Positions 18,358 to 26,945 of a stretch of DNA of 53,330 bases are shown piece by piece. The stretch is taken from contig CANJBO010000011.1 in NCBI GenBank assembly GCA_947472995.1, forward strand, positions 1 through 53,330, in the 5' to 3' direction. Positions within the stretch are counted from its first letter, which is position 1; every line of letters starts with the position of its first letter. Under the pieces are notes generated by a model. That model was not told where the DNA came from. It was given only the letters and a program-made list of their open reading frames with translations, and made no database searches. The position numbers and the translations under genes were made by a program. The stretch is from Chloroflexota bacterium (GTDB taxonomy: Bacteria; Chloroflexota; Dehalococcoidia; UBA2979).

Positions 18358-18441
18358 TGGTACCGAAGGTGGGAGTCGAACCCACACGGGTTGCCCCAAC
18401 CGATTTTGAGTCGGTCGCGTCTGCCATTCCGCCACTTCGGC
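18358..18441 (-). tRNA. tRNA-Leu (CAA)
   Basis: A class II tRNA with a long variable arm. The anticodon stem ACCGA/TCGGT encloses CTCAAAA (anticodon CAA), the T-loop is GGTTCGACTCC, and CCA is encoded at 18358-18360. The first acceptor pair is a G-U wobble. Confidence 0.93.
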
Positions 18442-18544
18442 AACGGCGTCATCGTAGCAGCGCCGCCCGGTAGACGCGTCGCGGCGAGGAGCGCCCGCGC
18501 GATCGGCCGTACCATGAACGTCCCACCGAGGAAGGCTCGACCGC

Positions 18545-19684
18545 ATGCGGCGCACCGCCCAACGTCTCCGGTCAGTAGCCCTGCTGGCCGTCCTCCTCGC
18601 GTTCGCACTTGTCGCGGGGAGCGGTTGTCTCGGACGGTCCGCGCCGGGCGTGCCCGCGGTCCTCGGCGGGCCGAGCGGCGTCGAGTTCGCCGGGCTCACC
18701 GACTGGACGAACAGCGAGCCGCTGACGCTCGCGGCGCAGCGCGAGCAGCGACGCGTCGTCCTCGTGGACTTCTGGACATACACGTGCGTGAACTGCATCC
18801 GCACGCTGCCCTACCTGAAGCAGTGGCAGGACCGCTACGCGAGCGTCGGCCTCACGATCGTGGGCGTGCACGCGCCGGAGTTCGATTTCGAGCATGACCC
18901 GGCGAACGTGCGCCGCGCCGTCGAGGCGGAGGGCATCCGCTACCCGGTCGCGCTCGACAACGACATGAAGACGTGGCGCGCGTTCCGCAACAACGTCTGG
19001 CCCGCGAAGTACCTCCTCGGCGCCGACGGGCGCATCCGCTACACCCACTTCGGCGAGGGCGACTACGACGCGACCGAGCGCGCGATCCGCGCGGCGCTCA
19101 CCGATGCCGGGCGCGACGTGAGCGCGATCCCCACGGGCGGCCTCGCAGCGCCCGAGCGCGACACCGGCGCGACGATCACGCGCGAGCTGTACGGCGGCTA
19201 CGAACGGAACTTCGACACCCGAGGCGTGTACGCCGCGCAGCGCGCCTACTACGGCGGGCCGGACCAGACGCACGACTACACCGACGTCACCGGGCAGCGC
19301 GACAAGGACGTGTGGTACCTGCAGGGCACGTGGCGCGGCGAGCGCGAGGCGATCGTCCACGCGCGCGCCACGACGAGCCTCGAGGACTACCTCGCATTCC
19401 GCTTCATCGCGCGCAGCGTGAACGTCGTCATGCAGCCGCGCACGCCGGGCACCCCTTACGAGGTCGTCGTGGAGCTCGACGGCCGGCCGCTCAAGCGCGA
19501 GGAGGCCGGGACGGACGTGCGCTTCGACGCCGCCGGCCGGAGCCTCGTCACCGTCGATCTGCCGAAGATGTACGGGCTCGTGATCCTGCCCACGCTGGGC
19601 GACCACGAGCTGAAGCTGCGGTCCAACTCCCCCGACTTCGCGATGTACGCCGTGACGTTCGGCGCGTACACGTCCGGCTCATGA
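18545..19684 (+). CDS. DipZ-like thioredoxin-domain lipoprotein
   Basis: The 379-aa protein starts with a lipoprotein signal (hydrophobic run, then LVAGSGC). A TlpA-type thioredoxin domain follows with VDFWTYTCVNCIRTLPYL; the CVNC pair is the redox site. The C-terminal half (NFDTRGVYAAQRAYYGGP, KDVWYLQGTWRGE, VELDGRPLKREEAGTDV) matches the extra-cytoplasmic domain of DipZ proteins, here without the CcdA-like membrane part. The ATG at 18545 has GAGGAAGG upstream and a TACCAT -10-like box further up. Its stop overlaps the next thioredoxin-fold lipoprotein, so both probably work in extracytoplasmic thiol chemistry. Confidence 0.88.
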   Translation: MRRTAQRLRSVALLAVLLAFALVAGSGCLGRSAPGVPAVLGGPSGVEFAGLTDWTNSEPLTLAAQREQRRVVLVDFWTYTCVNCIRTLPYLKQWQDRYASVGLTIVGVHAPEFDFEHDPANVRRAVEAEGIRYPVALDNDMKTWRAFRNNVWPAKYLLGADGRIRYTHFGEGDYDATERAIRAALTDAGRDVSAIPTGGLAAPERDTGATITRELYGGYERNFDTRGVYAAQRAYYGGPDQTHDYTDVTGQRDKDVWYLQGTWRGEREAIVHARATTSLEDYLAFRFIARSVNVVMQPRTPGTPYEVVVELDGRPLKREEAGTDVRFDAAGRSLVTVDLPKMYGLVILPTLGDHELKLRSNSPDFAMYAVTFGAYTSGS

Positions 19685-20628
19685 GGCGGCTCCGGACGAT
19701 GCGAGCCGGCGTGCGGCCGGGTGTCCTCGTCGGGTGCGTGATCGCTGCGCTGCTCGTCATGTCGTGTCGCGGCGCGGCGACGACAACCGTCGAGGACCGC
19801 TTCGCCGGCGGGTACCCCGTGGTCCGTGACAGCGCGACCGGGATCACCGCGATCCTCGGCACGCCGGACCTCGGCGTCGGGACGTTCCGCGTGGCGCTGG
19901 CGCTGAGCGACGAGCGCGGACTGGTGCGCTTCCCCGCGCTGACGCTGCGCTCCTACCGCTCCGGCGGCAGCGGCTCGCTCCAATCCCCCGCCGAGGAGGC
20001 CGCCGCCGACTTCCACCCGTTCCCGGACGGCGGGCGCGGCCTCTACGCCGCACGGCTGACCTTCGACCGGGCCGGGGCGTGGACGATCGTCGCCAGCGTG
20101 CCGCGCGCCAACGGCTCGGTCGCCTCGATCACGGTGCCGGTGACGATCGCCGAGCGCGCCTCGGCGCCGGTGGTCGGCGCGGTCGCCCCGGCGAGCAAGA
20201 ACCGCATCGCCTCGGACGTGCCGTCGCTGAACCGGCTGACGACGGGGAGCGCGCCGGACCCCGCGCTCTACCGCCACCGCATCGCCGACAGCCTCGCGGC
20301 GCACCGGCCCGTCGTCGTGATCTTCGCGAGCCCCGCGTTCTGCACCACGCCGCTCTGCGGCCCGCAGGTCGAGGATGCCTCGGCGCTGGTGCAGGCGTAC
20401 GGCGACCGCGTGGACTTCATCCACGTCGACCTCTACGAGAACCCGCAGGACATCAAGGGCGACCTCGACGCCGCGGTGCGGTCGCCGCTGCTGAAGGAGT
20501 GGGGCCTCCGCACCGATGAGTGGACGTTCGTCATCGACGGCACAGGCAAGATCGCCGAGCGGTTCGAGGCGTACGCGCCGCGCCCGGAGGTCGAGGCGGC
20601 GATCCGGGGCGTGCTCGGCGTGCGCTGA
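19681..20628 (+). CDS. Thioredoxin-fold lipoprotein
   Basis: The ATG at 19681 overlaps the stop of the DipZ-like gene (ATGA). The 315-aa product has a lipoprotein signal ending VMSCRG. A beta-rich middle domain follows, and the C-terminal thioredoxin-like domain contains VVVIFASPAFCTTPLCGP, where the two Cys are spaced by four residues rather than two. VDFIHVDLYENP, EWTFVIDGTGKIAERFE and a final helix match periplasmic thioredoxin folds. It is probably co-translated with its neighbour. The target proteins are unknown. Confidence 0.82.
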   Translation: MRRLRTMRAGVRPGVLVGCVIAALLVMSCRGAATTTVEDRFAGGYPVVRDSATGITAILGTPDLGVGTFRVALALSDERGLVRFPALTLRSYRSGGSGSLQSPAEEAAADFHPFPDGGRGLYAARLTFDRAGAWTIVASVPRANGSVASITVPVTIAERASAPVVGAVAPASKNRIASDVPSLNRLTTGSAPDPALYRHRIADSLAAHRPVVVIFASPAFCTTPLCGPQVEDASALVQAYGDRVDFIHVDLYENPQDIKGDLDAAVRSPLLKEWGLRTDEWTFVIDGTGKIAERFEAYAPRPEVEAAIRGVLGVR

Positions 20629-20721
20629 CCGAGGACGGCGCGGCGTCTTGCGGTCACCCGCGCCGCAGACGCTACGATGAGTGCATCCCTCAACGTGCAC
20701 TGCCAGCGGCGGGAGCCTTGC

Positions 20722-22074
20722 GTGACCTCGACCCGTGAACGTCCCTTCGAGCTGCGCCTGCCCGTCGCGCGGCACCAGCTGAGCAACGGCTTGCGTGTCG
20801 TGTTCTCGACCGACCACTCGGCGCCGATCATCTGCGTCGCGGTGTACTACCACGTCGGCATGCGCCTCGAGCCGCGCGGCCGCACCGGGTTCGCACACCT
20901 CTTCGAGCACCTGATGTTCCAGGGCTCGGAGTCGATGGCGAAGATGGAGATCGCCCGCCTCGTCCAGCAGAACGGCGGCAACCTCAACGGCTCCACGAGG
21001 TACGACTTCACGAACTACTTCGAGGCGATGCCCTCGCACACCCTCGACCTCGCGCTGTGGATGGAGGCGGACCGCATGCGCGGTCCGGTGATCACGCAGG
21101 CCGAGCTGGACAACCAGCGCGACGTGGTGAAGAACGAGATCCGCGTGAACGTGCTCAACCGGCCGTACGGCTCCTTCCCGTGGCTCGACATGCAGGCGAT
21201 CGCCTTCACCAACTGGCACAACAGCCACAACGGCTACGGCGACATGGAGGACCTGGACGCCGCGAGCCTCGACGACGTGCAGTCGTTCTTCGACTCGTAC
21301 TACTCGCCGGCGAACGCGGTGCTGGTGGTGGTCGGCGACTTCGACGAGGCGCACGCCCTCGACCTCACGCGCCGCTATTTCGAGGACATCCCCGCCGCGC
21401 CGCCACCGACGCCCGCCGACTGCACCGAGCCGCGACAGGAGACGGAGCGCCGCGCGAGCCGCGTGGACGCGCTGGCGAACAAGCCCGCGCTCGCCGTCTC
21501 GTACCACACGCCGGAGAGCGGATCGCGCGAGTACTACGCGCTCGGCCTGCTCGACCAGGTGCTCGTGCAGGGCGAGGACTCGCTGCTGCACCAGGAGCTC
21601 GTGAGCCGGCGAGGCTTCACCGGCAGCGTGGACGGCGGCATCAACTTCCTCGGCCACATGCACAACGCGCAGACCCCGCTGCTCTGGACCGTCGAGCTCG
21701 TCCACGACACGGACGTCGCCACTGACACGATCCTCGAGGCGTTCGACGCGGTGATCGAGCGCGTGCGCACGGAGCCGATCGCGGCGGCGGTCCTCGACCG
21801 CGCGCTCGTGAAGACCCGGTCGTCGCTGTACGGGACGATCAACGACACGTACTACCCCGGCGCCGGGCGCGCCGACCTGCTGGCCTCGTTCGAACTGCTC
21901 GAGGGCGACGCGGGGCAGGTCAACACGATCGAGGGGCGGTTCGCGGCGGTCACGCCCGAGTTGATGCTCGAAACGGCGCGTGAGTACCTGCGCCCCTCGA
22001 ACCGCACGATTCTCACGGTGGAGCCCGGAGCCGCCGAGCCAAGCGTCCCCGCCGAGGCTGGAGGTGCCGCATGA
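20722..22074 (+). CDS. M16-family zinc peptidase, catalytic subunit
   Basis: The 450-aa protein has the inverted zinc motif HLFEH (His59, Glu62, His63) and the downstream Glu in DVVKNEIRVN that completes the M16 site. The sequence NGLRVVFSTDHSAP is a typical family N-terminus. The GTG at 20722 has GGGAG 7 nt upstream. The ATG at 20677 lies in a TACGAT box that is more likely the -10. The next gene overlaps by 4 nt and encodes a non-catalytic M16 partner, as in two-subunit M16B enzymes. No signal peptide is visible, so the pair is probably cytoplasmic. Confidence 0.93.
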   Translation: MTSTRERPFELRLPVARHQLSNGLRVVFSTDHSAPIICVAVYYHVGMRLEPRGRTGFAHLFEHLMFQGSESMAKMEIARLVQQNGGNLNGSTRYDFTNYFEAMPSHTLDLALWMEADRMRGPVITQAELDNQRDVVKNEIRVNVLNRPYGSFPWLDMQAIAFTNWHNSHNGYGDMEDLDAASLDDVQSFFDSYYSPANAVLVVVGDFDEAHALDLTRRYFEDIPAAPPPTPADCTEPRQETERRASRVDALANKPALAVSYHTPESGSREYYALGLLDQVLVQGEDSLLHQELVSRRGFTGSVDGGINFLGHMHNAQTPLLWTVELVHDTDVATDTILEAFDAVIERVRTEPIAAAVLDRALVKTRSSLYGTINDTYYPGAGRADLLASFELLEGDAGQVNTIEGRFAAVTPELMLETAREYLRPSNRTILTVEPGAAEPSVPAEAGGAA

Positions 22075-23390
22075 GCGCGCCTCGACCGGTCCTCGGTGCG
22101 CCGGCGGCGGCGATCATCCTGCCGCGCAACGAGCAGCGCCTGCCCAACGGGATGCGCGCCACGTTCGTGCACGCGGGCGCGGTGCCGCTGACCTCCGTCC
22201 GCCTCGTCCTGCGCACCGGCTCCGCCGACGTCCCGGCCGGACGCGCGTGGCTCGACCGCTTCGTGCACGACTACCTGCGCGAGGGCACCGAGGTGCGTGA
22301 CGCCTCGACCTTCGCGGACGCGATGGCGGCGATCGGCGGGCAGCTGTCGATCGCCGCGGGCGAGCACACCACCGTGCTGAGCACGGAGGTGCTGGCGGAG
22401 CACGCACCCGAGGCGATCGCGCTGCTCGCGGAGGTCGCGCGGCAGCCGCGCTTCCCGGCGGCCGAGGCGGAGCGCCTGCGCGCCGACCTGCGCCGAAGCC
22501 TCGACCTCGCGCTGGCGCAGCCGCAGTACGTGACGTACGCGGCGTTCCGCGCGGCGCTGTACCCGGACCACCCGTACGGGCGCGTGATCCCCGACCCCGC
22601 CGCCTTCGAGGGCTTCGACGCGGACGCGGCACGCGCGTTCTGGTCGTCCGAGACGGGCGCGCAGCGGGCGCTGCTCCTCGTCGGCGGCCTGTTCGACGAG
22701 GACGCGGCGATCGCCGCCTGGCGCGCGGCCTTCGAGGGCTGGGAGCCCGGCGCCGCCCCGGTGGACCGTCCGCCGACGCCCGCCCGCGGCCCCTCGATCC
22801 ACCTGATCGACCGGCCGGGCGCCGAGCAGTCGACGATGTACGTCGGCCGCGCCGTGCCCGACCCCACGCTGCCCGACTACGTCGCCCTGGAGGTCACGAA
22901 CGCGCTGCTCGCCGGCTCGTTCGCGTCGAGGATCACGATGAACATCCGCGAGGCGAATGGGTACACGTACTCGCCGCGCGGCGTGATCTCCAGCCGCCCG
23001 CACGACTCGACGTGGATCGAGATCGCGGACGTCACGACCAACGTGACCGGCGCCGCGCTGTCGGAGATGTTCAAGGAGATCGAGCGGCTGCGCGCGGAGG
23101 CCCCGCCCGCCGAGGAGCTGGTCGGCATCCAGAACTACGCCGCCGGCAGCTTCGTGATCCGGCAGGCCACGCCGAACGGCATCCTCGACCACCTCGAGTT
23201 CCTCGACCTGCACGGGCTGGACGCGACGTACTCGGCGACCTACGTCGAGCGCGTCCGCGCCGTGACGCCCGACGAGGTGCGCCGCATCGCCTCCGAGTAC
23301 CTCGGCAGCGACGCCATGACGATCGCGGTCGCGGGCGACCGGGCGCAGGTGGACGCGCAGCTGGCGCCGTTCGGCCCGCTCACCCCGTAG
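22071..23390 (+). CDS. M16-family protein, non-catalytic subunit
   Basis: The 439-aa partner shares the M16 fold (RLPNGMRATFVHAGAVPLTS, RLVLRTGSADVP), but the zinc motif is replaced by RFVHDYLREGT and no HxxEH or third Glu is present. The substrate-binding pair typical of inactive subunits is present in REANGYTYSPRG. It starts ATGA over the stop of the catalytic subunit. Together they fit a heterodimeric M16B peptidase with one zinc site. Substrates are unknown; processing of peptides or leader sequences is common in the family. Confidence 0.9.
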   Translation: MSAPRPVLGAPAAAIILPRNEQRLPNGMRATFVHAGAVPLTSVRLVLRTGSADVPAGRAWLDRFVHDYLREGTEVRDASTFADAMAAIGGQLSIAAGEHTTVLSTEVLAEHAPEAIALLAEVARQPRFPAAEAERLRADLRRSLDLALAQPQYVTYAAFRAALYPDHPYGRVIPDPAAFEGFDADAARAFWSSETGAQRALLLVGGLFDEDAAIAAWRAAFEGWEPGAAPVDRPPTPARGPSIHLIDRPGAEQSTMYVGRAVPDPTLPDYVALEVTNALLAGSFASRITMNIREANGYTYSPRGVISSRPHDSTWIEIADVTTNVTGAALSEMFKEIERLRAEAPPAEELVGIQNYAAGSFVIRQATPNGILDHLEFLDLHGLDATYSATYVERVRAVTPDEVRRIASEYLGSDAMTIAVAGDRAQVDAQLAPFGPLTP

Positions 23391-23430
23391 CCGGCGAGGA
23401 GTCCTGCGGAAGCGCGGGCGGGCGGTCGAT

Positions 23431-23456
23431 GATTCCCCGATGACGACTGGGGAATC
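23431..23456. promoter_or_regulatory. Inverted repeat GATTCCCC-N10-GGGGAATC
   Basis: A perfect 8-bp inverted repeat with a 10-nt spacer lies just before the GGAGG ribosome site of the GGDEF-EAL gene. It may be an operator, or an RNA hairpin that controls access to that site. Confidence 0.55.
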
Positions 23457-23492
23457 CGGAGGACCGCCATCGGCCGCTCACGTCTGCTCGCG

Positions 23493-25721
23493 GTGCGCGA
23501 CGTCCCGATGTGGCTGCTGCTGGCGGTCGCCCCCCTCGGGCTGCTCGGCATGCTCGTCGATCGCCTGCCGCTCTGGGCCGAGGCGGCGATCACGGTAGCG
23601 GCCTGCCTGTGCATCGCGGGCGTCGTGCTCTCGCGACGCCGCGCCGAGCACGCCGCGATCGAGGCCGAGCGACGCCTCGCGACGATCGAGCGCGTGATCC
23701 CCGATCTGCTCTTCGAGACCGACGCCCACGGCGTGATCACGTTCACCAACATCGCCACGGCCGGGCTGCTCGGCCGCCAGCCCTCGGCGCTGGTCGGGAT
23801 GTCGTTGCGCGAGCTCGTCGATGGGCCGCTGCCGTACCTCGACGCCGCGCTCGTCCGCGGCGAGGACCCGCGCGTCATCGAGGCTGCCGGGGCCGTGACG
23901 TGGGACACCTCGTGGCGGCACGCCAGCGGTGAGCGCGTGCACCTGTCCGCCAGCGTCACGGCGGTGCGCGAGCACGGTGCGCTGGTCGCGCTGCGCGGCG
24001 TCGTGCGCGATCAGGGTGACCGCCTGGAGAGCGAGCGCGCGCTCCGCGAGAGCGAGGAGCGCTTCCGCGCGGCCCTCGACACGGCGCGCAACGGCATCAT
24101 GCTCGTCGCGACCGACGGGCGCGTGCTGCTCACGAACGCGGCGCTGCGCGCGCTGTTCGGGAAGAGCGCGGAGGAGATGGTCGGCACCACCGTCGCGGAC
24201 GTCGTGCCGTCGGCGCAGGTGGACCAGTTCGTGGCGCTGATGGCTTCCCGCATGTGGTCGGACGCGGTGCCGAGCCAGTACGAGTTCCAGCTGCGCGGCG
24301 CCGACGGCGAGCCCCTCGACGTCGAGCTGACGCTGTCGCCGGTCCGCGAGGCGGGCCGCAACACCGGCACGCTGATCGAGGTGCACGATCTCACGGAGTC
24401 GCGCCGCACCACCGAGGCGATCCGGCGCATGGCCGACTACGACCGCCTGACGGGCCTCCCCAACCGCGAGCTGTTCGACCGCCACGTGCAGCGCGCGCTG
24501 ATCGATGCGAAGTACCAGCGCCGCTCCGTCGCCGTGCTGCTGCTGGACATCGACCGCTTCAAGCTGATCAACGACACGCTGGGGCACACCAGCGGCGACC
24601 GGCTGCTGCAGGCGGTCGCCGAGCGCCTCGGACAGCACGTCATGCCGCAGCACATCCTCGCGCGGTTCGGCGGCGACGAGTTCCTGCTGCTCGCGCCGGA
24701 CATCGGCGGGCGTGCCGCGGCGGAGGGCATCGCGCGCCGCGTGTCGGCCGCGTTCCGCCAGCCGTTCGACCACGAGGGGCACAAGCTCAAGCTCTCCGTG
24801 AGCATCGGCGTGGCGGTCTCCAGCGGCGATCACGGTGACGCCGACTACCTCATCCGCATCGCCGACGCCGCCGTGCACCAGACGAAGCAGCAGGGCCGCG
24901 ACGGCTACACGATCGGCTCCGAGGCGGCGAGCGACCCGGCCCGCCTGCGCCTGGAGCTGGAGGTCGACCTGCGCTCCGCCGTCGACCGCAAGGAGTTCGA
25001 GGTCTACTACCAGCCGCAGCTCGATACGCAGACCGGCACGGTCGTCGGCGTGGAGGCGCTGCTGCGCTGGCAGCACCCGACACGCGGCTTCGTCCCCCCC
25101 GACGAGTTCGTCCCGCTCCTCGAGGAGACCGGCCTGATCATCGAGGTCGGCGAGTGGGTGCTCCGCACCGGCTGCCACGAGGTCCAGCGGTGGTTCACCA
25201 ACGGGGGACGCCGCGTGCGGCTCGCCGTGAACCTGTCGCCGCGGCAGCTGCTCGTCCCGAACCTCGGCGAGGTGGTGCGCGGGATCCTCGAGGACACCGG
25301 GCTGCCGCCGGAGATGCTGGAGCTCGAGCTGACCGAGACGGCCGCCGTCCTCGATCTCGGGTCGGTGCTGGGGATGCTGCACGAGCTGCGCGACCTGGGG
25401 GTGATGACGGCGATCGACGACTTCGGCGTCGGGGAGTCGTGGCTCACCCGGCTCAGCGACCTGCCGGTCCGCACGCTGAAGGTCGACCGCTCCTTCATCG
25501 CGGGGATCGACTCCCCCGGCAACGCGCTCGCGATCGTCGAGGCGGTGATCGCGCTCGGGCACGCGCTCGGCCTCCTCGTCATCGCGGAGGGCGTCGAGAC
25601 CGAGGGGCAGCTCGCGGCGCTGCGGGCGGCGCGGTGCGACATCGTGCAGGGCTTCTACTACGCGCAGGCGCTCCCCGGCGACGAGTGCGCGCGCTTCGTC
25701 GAGGTCGCGCTCGCGGCGTAG
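23493..25721 (+). CDS. PAS-PAS-GGDEF-EAL cyclic-di-GMP protein
   Basis: The 742-aa protein has an N-terminal membrane region of two helices (PMWLLLAVAPLGLLGML and AAITVAACLCIAGVVL), two PAS domains, then GGDEF and EAL. The GGDEF motif is intact (RFGGDEFLLL), as is LDIDRFKLINDT, so diguanylate cyclase activity is expected. The EAL domain keeps VEALLRWQHP, NLSPRQL, ELTETAAV and the DDFG and KVDRSF segments, so it may also hydrolyse c-di-GMP. The GTG at 23493 has no ribosome site. A good GGAGG instead serves an in-frame ATC at 23469, which would add IGRSRLLA; see findings. No operon partner follows. Confidence 0.92.
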   Translation: MRDVPMWLLLAVAPLGLLGMLVDRLPLWAEAAITVAACLCIAGVVLSRRRAEHAAIEAERRLATIERVIPDLLFETDAHGVITFTNIATAGLLGRQPSALVGMSLRELVDGPLPYLDAALVRGEDPRVIEAAGAVTWDTSWRHASGERVHLSASVTAVREHGALVALRGVVRDQGDRLESERALRESEERFRAALDTARNGIMLVATDGRVLLTNAALRALFGKSAEEMVGTTVADVVPSAQVDQFVALMASRMWSDAVPSQYEFQLRGADGEPLDVELTLSPVREAGRNTGTLIEVHDLTESRRTTEAIRRMADYDRLTGLPNRELFDRHVQRALIDAKYQRRSVAVLLLDIDRFKLINDTLGHTSGDRLLQAVAERLGQHVMPQHILARFGGDEFLLLAPDIGGRAAAEGIARRVSAAFRQPFDHEGHKLKLSVSIGVAVSSGDHGDADYLIRIADAAVHQTKQQGRDGYTIGSEAASDPARLRLELEVDLRSAVDRKEFEVYYQPQLDTQTGTVVGVEALLRWQHPTRGFVPPDEFVPLLEETGLIIEVGEWVLRTGCHEVQRWFTNGGRRVRLAVNLSPRQLLVPNLGEVVRGILEDTGLPPEMLELELTETAAVLDLGSVLGMLHELRDLGVMTAIDDFGVGESWLTRLSDLPVRTLKVDRSFIAGIDSPGNALAIVEAVIALGHALGLLVIAEGVETEGQLAALRAARCDIVQGFYYAQALPGDECARFVEVALAA

Positions 25722-25767
25722 GCGCCGGCGCCGGGCCTCGGCGCGGCAGGCCGCTATCATCCGCGCC

Positions 25768-26856
25768 ATGACCTCGGACCACTCCGTCATCCCCACCACC
25801 CCCGGCCAGATCACCGTCGAGTGGCTCAGCAGCGCGCTGCACGACGCGGGCGCGCTCGCCGATGCGACCGTCATCGAACGCGTCACGGTCGAGGCGATCG
25901 GCGACCTCGGCGGCGTGAACGGGGAGACCTACCGCGTGCGGATCGCGTACGCGCAGGGAGACGGGCCGGCGAGCCTCGTCGCGAAGTTCCCGGCGGATCG
26001 ACAGGGGCCTCGCCGCACGGCGGCGTTTCAGCGCTGGTACGAGCGCGAGGTCTCGTTCTACACCACGCTCGCGGCCGGCAGCGGCGTGCGGACACCCCGG
26101 TGCTACGCCGCCTCGATTGCCGACGGCGGCGACTACGTGCTGCTGCTGGAGGACCTCGATGCGTGGCGGCAGGGCGATCAGATCGCCGGCTGCGATGTCG
26201 AGGACGCGCGCGCCGCCGTCGAGGCGATCGCGCGCCTGCACGCCCGCTGGTGGGACGCGCCGCCGCCGGCCGGTGACGCGATGCCCGAGACGACGATCGG
26301 CCTCGACCGCGCCGAGCGGGTGCAGGGCGCCGTCGAGCGCGCGTGGGCGCGTGCCCGCGAAGCCTCGGCGCTCCCGCCCGCCGTCGCCGCACGCATGCCG
26401 GCGCTCGTCGAGGGCTACGTGTCGCTGCTCCGGCGGATGGCCTCGTCGCCGGTGACCGTGGTGCACGGCGACTACCGCCTCGACAACCTGTTCTTCGACG
26501 AGCAGGGAGGCGTGACGGCGATCGACTGGCAGTTCGTCTGCCGCTGCCGTGGGATGTATGACGTCGCGTACTTCATCGGCCTCGACCTCGACCCGGCGGT
26601 GCGCCGCACGCACGAGCGCGGGCTGATCGAGGCGTACCTGGACGCGCTCCGCGCCGCTGGCGTCCAGGGGTACGACGCGGCCGCCGGCTGGGACGACTAC
26701 CGCCGCGGCCTGCTCCTGGGGTTTGTCGTCTTCCTCATCGGCGCGGGGGCCGAGCAGCCGAACGAGCGCATGGCCCGCGTCCACGAGGTCGGCCTCGCCC
26801 GCCTCGCCAGCGCCCTCGAGGAGACCGACGCGTTCAGCGTCCTCGACGGGGCGTGA
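25768..26856 (+). CDS. APH/EcKL-like phosphotransferase
   Basis: The 362-aa protein is a protein-kinase-like small-molecule kinase. The nucleotide loop region has GGVNGETYRV, the ATP-binding Lys is in SLVAKFPAD, and the catalytic loop reads VVHGDYRLDNLFF, with metal-binding IDWQ. The whole resembles the aminoglycoside phosphotransferase/ecdysteroid-kinase-like group often seen in Actinobacteria and Chloroflexota with unknown substrates. The ATG at 25768 is preceded by TATCAT with a 7-nt gap, so its mRNA is probably leaderless. An antibiotic-resistance role should not be inferred from the family name. Confidence 0.85.
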   Translation: MTSDHSVIPTTPGQITVEWLSSALHDAGALADATVIERVTVEAIGDLGGVNGETYRVRIAYAQGDGPASLVAKFPADRQGPRRTAAFQRWYEREVSFYTTLAAGSGVRTPRCYAASIADGGDYVLLLEDLDAWRQGDQIAGCDVEDARAAVEAIARLHARWWDAPPPAGDAMPETTIGLDRAERVQGAVERAWARAREASALPPAVAARMPALVEGYVSLLRRMASSPVTVVHGDYRLDNLFFDEQGGVTAIDWQFVCRCRGMYDVAYFIGLDLDPAVRRTHERGLIEAYLDALRAAGVQGYDAAAGWDDYRRGLLLGFVVFLIGAGAEQPNERMARVHEVGLARLASALEETDAFSVLDGA

Positions 26857-26945
26857 CGCCGGTGATGCGCGGCTGTCGCCGGACGTCACCAGCTCTTAAC
26901 CGCACCCCGATCGCCCTCGCGGCGATCGCCGGTTAGCCTGTATGC

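Noticed and set aside
20677-20722. ATG at 20677 as start of the M16 gene
   Set aside because: It lies in a TACGAT -10-like box; GTG at 20722 has a well-placed GGGAG and gives a family-like N-terminus.
19456-21705. A 749-codon minus-strand frame across the lipoprotein and M16 genes
   Set aside because: It is antisense to three convincing genes and has shadow-like Arg/His/Val-rich composition without domains.
23478-25886. An 802-codon minus-strand frame opposite the GGDEF-EAL gene
   Set aside because: It is a shadow of a clear multidomain gene; its translation has no motif.
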